Shown here: positions 15,319 through 20,431 of the stretch, piece after piece
How positions within the stretch are numbered: the first letter of the stretch is position 1
How the letters are laid out: each line of letters opens with the position of its first letter
Source of the DNA: Betaproteobacteria bacterium RIFCSPLOWO2_02_FULL_62_17
Lineage (GTDB): Bacteria; Pseudomonadota; Gammaproteobacteria; Burkholderiales; SG8-39
NCBI GenBank assembly: GCA_001770355.1
Contig: MEQV01000218.1
Span: forward strand, 6,950-27,380
Direction: 5' to 3'
DNA: 20,431 nucleotides
Notes under the pieces: model-generated
What the model was told of the DNA's origin: nothing
Database searches by the model: none
The model's input: the letters and a program-made list of their open reading frames with translations, nothing else
Translations under genes and position numbers: made by a program

Positions 15319-15850
15319 TCTAGGCAGCGCGGGTCGGCGTGCGTGCGATAGATGTTGAATACCTGGTCACGGGGCGCGCCCGGCGTGCCGCGCAGCAGCC
15401 GCAGGCGTCCCCACACCCAGGCCCCGATGCGCACCAGGCGCGCCTGCTGCGCGGCGTCAAAGCGCTCGAGGAACTCGGCCGAGTACGGCGGACCGTTGCG
15501 CGAGTCATAGATGTCCAGCGCCGGGTCGGCGGACAGCGGGTCTTGCTCGTCGATTACCGATGGGTCAATCCAGCGTCGCATCAGATGCGAGCGACCTTCG
15601 TGCGCCGCGCATAGCGCGAGGCCGTCGATCGGGGGCAGGTCGTCGGCCACGAGGTGGGTCGGGTGCATCACGATCGCGGCCGTGCGCTTCTTTGGCGACT
15701 CGATGTAAGCGCCGTAGATGCGCGGGCGCATCACCTGCAGGCCGGACTGGCTCTCCAGCGCCGCGCCCGGCTTGACGTCGATGACCGCCCGCTTCGGCTC
15801 AGCCGCGGCGCTTAGGCGGCCTGGTTCAGCGTGCGCGGCGTGAGCTTCAT
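15316..15850 (-). pseudogene. Alpha/beta hydrolase remnant: frameshifted, internally deleted, 3'-truncated
   Basis: The ATG at 15850-15848 overlaps the TGA of the flavin oxidoreductase gene (ATGA) and starts MKLTPRTLNQAA, which stops at TAA 15814-15812. A different frame then reads AEPKRAVIDVKPGAALES, RPRIYGAYIESPKKR and TAAIVMHPTHLVADDLPPID, continuing GLALCAAHEGRSHLM, RRWIDPSVIDEQDPLSADPA and NGPPYSAEFLERFDAAQQAR to DPRCLDLS. From memory of related hydrolases, MHPT is normally followed by about 85-100 residues with the nucleophile elbow GNSGGG before DLPP; that whole part is missing, with the join near 15645. The C-terminus is cut at 15316 by the SDR fragment. So there is a one-base frameshift, loss of the catalytic centre and truncation. 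Family assignment is moderately firm; enzyme activity is impossible as read. Confidence 0.65.
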
Positions 15851-16857
15851 ACCGTGGCTCCCACGCGGCCTTTCATCTTAGGGATCACCTCTTTCGCGAA
15901 CAGCGTCATCGAGCGCTCGACGAGCGCCGGCTCGAGCGCCCCGAAGTTGTGCATCGTCGCGATGTGGCGAATGCCCATCTCGTGCAGGCGGAACATCTTT
16001 TCGGCCACGGTTTCTACGGAGCCGAAAAGGCAGATGCCGTTGGCGATGATGTCCTCGTAGACATGTTTTTTGGCGTAGAGGCGGGTGTCGACGTAGAGGT
16101 CGTACGCCGCCTTCGCCTGTTCCCGGGCTTCCGCGTCGGTCTTCGCGACGTAGGTGTGCAGCGTGAAGACGTGATCGTCGTCGTCCTTGGGTATGCCGGC
16201 TTCCGCGCGGCCTTTGCGGTACTCCGCGAGCATGCAGCCGATGTCGAGGAAGTCTTTGCACGACGCGTACGGCATAGTGAAGATGCGGTTTTTCTGCTTG
16301 CCGACGTGGTAAGCAGCCTCGCGCGCCAGTACTGCGACGTAGATTGGCGGCACCCGGCCTTCGTGCGGCAGCACGTTCAGCACCACATTCTCGCTCGCCG
16401 AGTACTGACCATTGTAAGACAGTGTTTCGCCGGCCATCAGGCGCTTCATGATGTCGAGGTTCTCGTCGAAGCGGTCGCGCTTCTCCTTCGGATCCTTGCC
16501 GTAGCCGACGAACTCGTGCGGGAGGTAGCCCGACCCGACGCCCAAGACCAGGCGGCCGCCGCTCATCATGTCCACCATCGAATATGTCTCCGCGACGCGC
16601 CGCGGATCGTGGAAGGTGAGGATCGAGATCCCCGTGCCGAGCCGGATGCGCTTTGTGCGCTGCGCAAGCGCCGCGAGCATGACCGCAGGATCGGGCACCA
16701 CGCCGTATTCGTGGAAATGGTGCTCCGCGCAAAAAAACGTGTCGAAGCCCAGGCGCTCGGCTAGCTCGCACGAATGGATGACCTGCTCGTAGAGCAGCGG
16801 CACGGGGCGGGCAAGGTTCGGGTAGTGGTCGTTGACGGAGAAGAGCGAAAAGCGCAT
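15847..16857 (-). CDS. LLM-class (luciferase-like) flavin-dependent oxidoreductase
   Basis: This 336-residue protein has the bacterial luciferase-like fold: MRFSLFSVNDHYP at the first strand, FCAEHHFHEYGVVPDPAVML, RIRLGTGISILTFHDPRRVA, DMMSGGRLVLGVGSGY and RFDENLDIMKRL are typical. Such enzymes use FMNH2 or coenzyme F420 to oxidise organic substrates, including carbon-sulfur, aromatic and alkyl compounds. No flavin reductase partner is visible. The ATG at 16857-16855 gives the standard N-terminus, though no Shine-Dalgarno sequence stands out. The gene's stop overlaps the start of the damaged hydrolase, so the two formed an operon. It is transcribed away from the second UbiD gene, with a shared 144-base intergenic region that may allow joint control. 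Its role in the aromatic pathway is not clear. Confidence 0.9.
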   Translation of the reverse strand: MRFSLFSVNDHYPNLARPVPLLYEQVIHSCELAERLGFDTFFCAEHHFHEYGVVPDPAVMLAALAQRTKRIRLGTGISILTFHDPRRVAETYSMVDMMSGGRLVLGVGSGYLPHEFVGYGKDPKEKRDRFDENLDIMKRLMAGETLSYNGQYSASENVVLNVLPHEGRVPPIYVAVLAREAAYHVGKQKNRIFTMPYASCKDFLDIGCMLAEYRKGRAEAGIPKDDDDHVFTLHTYVAKTDAEAREQAKAAYDLYVDTRLYAKKHVYEDIIANGICLFGSVETVAEKMFRLHEMGIRHIATMHNFGALEPALVERSMTLFAKEVIPKMKGRVGATV

Positions 16858-16892
16858 TGTGGCGGCGGCCGTTATTACAATATGTGGAATGA

Positions 16893-16922
16893 ATTATACA
16901 ACTCGAAATCGCACGCCCGCAA
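16893..16922 (-). promoter_or_regulatory. Possible promoter of the luciferase-like gene
   Basis: On the minus strand, TATAAT (16898-16893) is a perfect -10 hexamer and TTGCGG (16922-16917) lies 18 bases upstream, matching the -35 consensus at the first three positions. The -10 box is about 35 bases from the ATG at 16857. The whole 16858-17001 region is the divergent spacer between this gene and the second UbiD gene. For the UbiD direction I see a ribosome site but no convincing promoter hexamers. Confidence 0.4.
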
Positions 16923-17001
16923 TGCATCCGGAGTGTGATACGATGGATAAATAGTTTCTACGGTAACTAGTTGCTGTCGGTCTGTTGGCGAGGAGGGCGG
17001 C

Positions 17002-18555
17002 ATGGGTTCAGTAACCGACGCGCCGGTGCGCTCAGACGTCGAGCGCTTTAGTCTGCGCCGCATGGTCGAGCGTTTTCGCGAGGAAGGCGAGCTCGAGGTG
17101 GTGGACAAGCCGGTCGATCTTGTCGAACTCGGCGCCTATCTGGACGGCAACGCCAAGGCGGTGTTATTCCGCGCGGCGGGGCCCGAGAAGGCGCAGGTCG
17201 TCGGCAACGTGCTGGGCAGCCGCCGCCGCCTCGCCCTCGCTTTCGACGTTCCTGAGAAGGCGCTGCGCGCGGAGGTGTCGCGCCGCCTCGCGGCGCCTAT
17301 TCCTCCGGTCGAAGTGCCTTCCAGCGCCGCTCCGGTGCACCAAGTAGTCTGGACCGGGGCGCAGGCGGACTTCACGAAACTGCCGGTGCACCTGCAGCAC
17401 AGCGAGGACGGCGGGCCCTACATCTCCGCGAGCATCGACATCACGCGCAGCCTCGACGGCAAGAAGCGCAACGTCGGCTATCGCCGCATGATGCTCCGCG
17501 GACGCAACGAGGCCGGTATCGACCTCATCGCGCCCAGTGATCTGCGCGCGCTCTACACCGAGTACGTGAAGCGCAAGCAGCGCATGCCCGTCGCCTTCGT
17601 AGTGGGCTCCCACCCTGCCGACGGCGTGGCGGCGACGGCCATGTCCCCGATCGAGGACGAGATCGAGCTGATGGGGGGGCTGCGAGGTGCACCAGTGCCG
17701 CTCGTGAAGTGCGCCACCATCGATGCCATGGTGCCGGCCGACGCCGAAGTGGTCCTCGAGGGTTATCTCGACGAGCGCGGCTGGGTGGAAAGCGAAGGGC
17801 CGTACGGCGAGTACCTCGGCTACTACGGCCACATGAAGACGAATCCGGTGTTCCATCTCACCGCCATCACGATGCGCAAGGACGCGCTTTTTCAGACGGT
17901 GACCATCGGCGGACGGCGTCTCGATTGCACCGACACGGCGCAGCTCTGCGCGCTGCGGACCGAAGCCGCGGCGTGGAGCGCGCTCTTGACGGCGGTCCGC
18001 GAGCCGGTCGCGGTACACGCCACCGCTTCGTGCGGCGGCATGTACAACCTGCGCCTTTCTCTGCGCCAGCGTTATCCCGGCGAAGTGCGGAATGCGATCG
18101 CGGCGGTGATGGGCTCGAGCGCCGACGTCAAGAACGTCTTTGTCGTGGACGACGACATCGACGTCTTTTCCGACGCGCAGATGGACTGGGCGCTGGCAAC
18201 GCGCTTCCAGCCCGACCGCGACCTCGTCGTGGAAAGCGGCTTCCGCTGCATGCCCCTCGATCCTTCGCTCGGCGGCAGCCGCACCGGCGCGAAAGCAGGC
18301 TTCGATCTCACCTTCCCGTTCGGCTGGGACCGTCAGACCGACTTCCGCGTACCGGAGGCGCCAAAGCTCGCGGCGCAGCCGAAGATGAGCGTGCGCCAGT
18401 CGCTGGAATCCGGACCGAAGACGTTCCGTGAGATCATGGAAGTCGCCGGCAGCCGCGACGGTCGCGATGTGCTGATCGAGCTCGACGCTGTACGCAAGGA
18501 AATCGGGATAGAGCGCACGTCAGATGGTCGCTACCAGCTCGCCCTAACGAAATAA
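17002..18555 (+). CDS. UbiD-family prFMN-dependent decarboxylase (second copy)
   Basis: This 517-residue UbiD-family enzyme shares layout and many motifs with the 7766-9304 copy. NVGYRR gives metal-binding N157 and catalytic R162; GSHPAD gives the metal-binding His; VLEGYLDERG gives the metal-binding Glu; SEGPYGEYLGYYG gives catalytic E265 and E270. AGGAGG at 16991-16996 precedes the ATG by five bases. It heads a plus-strand operon with a branched-chain amino acid-type ABC transporter, 24 bases before the binding-protein gene, which suggests that the transported compound is the enzyme's substrate, probably an aromatic or unsaturated carboxylic acid. UbiX, needed for the cofactor, is not in view. 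Unlike many UbiD enzymes with Tyr-Arg at the catalytic Arg, both copies here have Arg-Arg. The two genes are clearly diverged, so this is not a recent duplication. Confidence 0.93.
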   Translation: MGSVTDAPVRSDVERFSLRRMVERFREEGELEVVDKPVDLVELGAYLDGNAKAVLFRAAGPEKAQVVGNVLGSRRRLALAFDVPEKALRAEVSRRLAAPIPPVEVPSSAAPVHQVVWTGAQADFTKLPVHLQHSEDGGPYISASIDITRSLDGKKRNVGYRRMMLRGRNEAGIDLIAPSDLRALYTEYVKRKQRMPVAFVVGSHPADGVAATAMSPIEDEIELMGGLRGAPVPLVKCATIDAMVPADAEVVLEGYLDERGWVESEGPYGEYLGYYGHMKTNPVFHLTAITMRKDALFQTVTIGGRRLDCTDTAQLCALRTEAAAWSALLTAVREPVAVHATASCGGMYNLRLSLRQRYPGEVRNAIAAVMGSSADVKNVFVVDDDIDVFSDAQMDWALATRFQPDRDLVVESGFRCMPLDPSLGGSRTGAKAGFDLTFPFGWDRQTDFRVPEAPKLAAQPKMSVRQSLESGPKTFREIMEVAGSRDGRDVLIELDAVRKEIGIERTSDGRYQLALTK

Positions 18556-18579
18556 CCCATCCTTAAGGAGGAGAAGACG

Positions 18580-19707
18580 ATGAAACGCAGTCTGCTGTGC
18601 ACTCTACTGATTTGCGCCGCCGGCGCCGCGCAGGCGCAGTCCCGCCCTATCCTGATAGGCGAGGTCGCGCCGCTCACAGGCCCCGCCGCCACCGTCGGCA
18701 CGCGGCTCAACAACGTGGCCAAGATGTGGGTCGAGGAGATCAATGCCAAGGGCGGCATCAACGGCCGCAAGATCGAGCTCACGACCTGCAACGACGAGAA
18801 TCGTCCGGAGAAGGCCGTCGCCTGCGCCCGCGACATGATCGAAAAGGGCGCGGTGATGATCCTCGGCAACACGCTCACGGCGAGCCTGCGCGCGATCCAG
18901 CCGCTGGTGCGGCAAGGCCCGGTCCTCATCATTCCTTCACCGAACCTCGTGCCGCCGGCGGACAGCTACGGCTTTCAGGTCAGCCCGTCCGATCGTCACT
19001 TGACTGAAGCCATCGCCGACTACATGAAGGCGAACAGGCTCGCCAAGATAGGCATGATCGCCGCGACCGACGCGAGCGGCGAGGTCGGCGTCGCGAGCGC
19101 GAAGCAGGTTTTCGATCAACGCAAGTTCGCGCTGCGCCTCGCGCGCATCGATTTGCGCGCCACGGACGCGTCGACGCAGCTTGCGCAGGTCGCCGGCGAG
19201 GACATCAAGCTGGTCTACTCGTCCTATACCGGCGGCGGCGCCGTGACGGTGGTGAAGAGCTTCAAGATCCTCGGCCTGCCGCAGCCGCTCATGGTGAGCT
19301 ACGGAAACATGAGCGAGGCCTTCGTCGCGCTTATCAAGGACGTGCGGCCGGCGCGCCTGCTCGGCACCAGCGTCGTCGCGCTCGTGCCCGACGAGATCAA
19401 GGACGAGGGGGAGCGCAATCGGGCCAAGTCCTTCCTCATCGCCTACGCGAAGCGCTATCAGGAGCGTGCGGACATGATCAACCTGCTCGGCAAAGCCGCG
19501 GTCGACGTGGCGGAAGCGGCGCTGCGCAACGCGAAGGACCCGAGCAACTTCCCGGCGGTGAAGAAGTACCTGGAGAGCGCGCCGATGATCCCGAGCATCC
19601 AGAACCAGCGCTTCTCGCCGACCAACCACGTCGGCCTCGATGCGTCGAAGGTGATCATTGTCGAGCTGAAGGACGACACCTGGGTGAAGGCGGACCCGAT
19701 CAAATAG
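18580..19707 (+). CDS. ABC transporter periplasmic substrate-binding protein, LivK type
   Basis: This 375-residue periplasmic protein starts with a signal peptide (MKRSLLCTLLICAAGAAQA, cleavage near residue 19-20). The mature part has the type I periplasmic binding fold of branched-chain amino acid binders: ILIGEVAPLTGPAATVGTR, INAKGGINGRKIEL, DMIEKGAVMILGN and FQVSPSDRHLTEAIADYM. An AAGGAGGAG ribosome site begins at 18565. It follows a UbiD gene and precedes a LivH-type permease. In soil and aquatic proteobacteria this family often binds aromatic acids rather than amino acids; with a UbiD neighbour an aromatic carboxylate is a reasonable inference but not shown by any residue. Confidence 0.92.
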   Translation: MKRSLLCTLLICAAGAAQAQSRPILIGEVAPLTGPAATVGTRLNNVAKMWVEEINAKGGINGRKIELTTCNDENRPEKAVACARDMIEKGAVMILGNTLTASLRAIQPLVRQGPVLIIPSPNLVPPADSYGFQVSPSDRHLTEAIADYMKANRLAKIGMIAATDASGEVGVASAKQVFDQRKFALRLARIDLRATDASTQLAQVAGEDIKLVYSSYTGGGAVTVVKSFKILGLPQPLMVSYGNMSEAFVALIKDVRPARLLGTSVVALVPDEIKDEGERNRAKSFLIAYAKRYQERADMINLLGKAAVDVAEAALRNAKDPSNFPAVKKYLESAPMIPSIQNQRFSPTNHVGLDASKVIIVELKDDTWVKADPIK

Positions 19708-19717
19708 AAATAGAAGC

Positions 19718-20431
19718 GTGAACCTCTTCACTCAGGCGGTGATCAGCGGCCTGATGATCGGTGCCGTCTACACCTTCCTCGGCATCGGGCTGGTGCTGGT
19801 CTATCGCACGTCGCGCATCCTCAACCTCGCGCACGGCGAGACCTTCGCCATCACCGGTGTCGTGGCGGCGCTGCTCGCCACCAAGGCGGGCCTGCCCCTC
19901 GCGGTGTCGCTCGCCCTGGCGGTGCTGGTCGCCCTCGCCTTCGCGCTCTGCTTGCATCGCTTCGTGCTGCGGCCGCGAGCCGAGTGGCCGGCCGGCACGT
20001 TGATTCTCATCACGCTCGGCGCGGCCTTCGTCGTACGTGGGTTGCTGATCCTCGCCGCCGGCACCGATCCCGTATCGTTCCCGGCTCTCTTCGCCGGCGC
20101 GCCGCTGCGCATCGCCGGCGGCGTCATTCCGCTGCAGGGGATCGCCCTCGTGCTGCTGGGCTTCGGCGTCTCGACCGCCGTGGGCGTTTATCTGGCGGCG
20201 ACGCGCCCGGGCAAGCAGCTTCTCGCGGCAGCGGAAAACCCGTTCGCCGCCGAGCTCCTGGGCGTGAACGTCGAGCGCGCGCGTCTCACCGCTTACGCGA
20301 TCGGCGGACTGCTCGGCGCCCTCGCCGGCATCCTTCTGATACCGCTCATCGCCGTCGACTTCCAGTCGGGCCTCGCCATGACGCTGCGCGGCTTCATCGC
20401 CGCCGCGATCTCCGGCATGTCGCCAGTCGGC
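19718..20431 (+). CDS. Branched-chain amino acid-type ABC transporter permease, LivH-like (cut by the right edge)
   Basis: From GTG at 19718 a frame stays open for 238 codons to the window edge. The N-terminus NLFTQAVISGLMIGAVYTFL, then SRILNLAHGE, is diagnostic of LivH-type inner-membrane permeases, and several hydrophobic segments follow (about 5-27, 40-70, 90-110, 140-165, 190-220). The loop with ATRPGKQLLAAAENPFAAEL and LLGVNVERARLTAYAIGG is the conserved cytoplasmic region that meets the ATPase. LivH proteins have about 290-300 residues, so roughly 50-60 are missing beyond the edge. The start lies 10 bases after the binding-protein stop, with only a weak ribosome site, so coupling is likely. 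The LivM, LivG and LivF components presumably follow outside the window. Confidence 0.88.
   Translation, partial: MNLFTQAVISGLMIGAVYTFLGIGLVLVYRTSRILNLAHGETFAITGVVAALLATKAGLPLAVSLALAVLVALAFALCLHRFVLRPRAEWPAGTLILITLGAAFVVRGLLILAAGTDPVSFPALFAGAPLRIAGGVIPLQGIALVLLGFGVSTAVGVYLAATRPGKQLLAAAENPFAAELLGVNVERARLTAYAIGGLLGALAGILLIPLIAVDFQSGLAMTLRGFIAAAISGMSPVG

Noticed and set aside
1..20431. Transposons, integrases, attachment sites, tRNA genes or CRISPR arrays at the gene joins
   Set aside because: I looked for transposase or integrase motifs, terminal inverted repeats, tRNA-like sequence and regularly spaced repeats near the junctions and saw none.

Overview
The window looks like a catabolic accessory region of a GC-rich proteobacterium. 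A Burkholderiales-type betaproteobacterium is the best guess, from the Bug-type solute-binding protein, the Shine-Dalgarno-led operons and the gene families present; this is inference, because no rRNA or other phylogenetic marker is in view. No tRNA, rRNA, CRISPR array, transposase, integrase or plasmid gene was recognised.

Layout. (1) 1-366: the start of an unknown minus-strand gene and a frameshifted piece of a SAM-dependent methyltransferase. (2) 386-2686, minus: a molybdopterin-binding subunit of the xanthine dehydrogenase/aldehyde oxidase family. (3) 2687-2868: AT-rich divergent regulatory region. (4) 2869-11788, plus: a probable seven-gene operon: VanA-like Rieske oxygenase, Bug-type binding protein, stand-alone MetE-like zinc methyltransferase, alpha/beta hydrolase, crotonase, UbiD-type prFMN decarboxylase, and a second Moco-binding xanthine dehydrogenase-type subunit. 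(5) 11894-13421, plus: a 5'-truncated corrinoid-protein fragment translationally coupled to an intact UroD-superfamily methyltransferase, in visibly lower-GC DNA. (6) 13522-15850, minus: a pyrogallol-phloroglucinol transhydroxylase-like beta subunit, the 3' end of its alpha subunit, an SDR fragment and a damaged alpha/beta hydrolase, butted end to end. (7) 15847-16857, minus: a luciferase-like flavin oxidoreductase, divergent from (8) 17002-20431, plus: a second UbiD decarboxylase, a LivK-type binding protein and the start of a LivH-type permease.

How it may work together (inference): the families fit uptake and breakdown of aromatic, possibly methoxylated, acids. Rieske and methyltransferase enzymes would demethylate, Moco enzymes would hydroxylate or transhydroxylate, UbiD enzymes would decarboxylate or carboxylate, and the crotonase and hydrolase would act later on CoA or ring-cleavage intermediates. 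One attractive but unproven route is methoxylated gallate-type acid to gallate to pyrogallol to phloroglucinol. No substrate can be read from sequence alone.

The most notable points are a transhydroxylase beta subunit that has lost all four expected ligands of one [4Fe-4S] cluster together, the MetE-C-terminal-like methyltransferase inside a Rieske/UbiD operon, and a series of truncated genes lying at block boundaries. Those boundaries could be real recombination scars or assembly chimeras, and reads spanning them would be needed to tell which.
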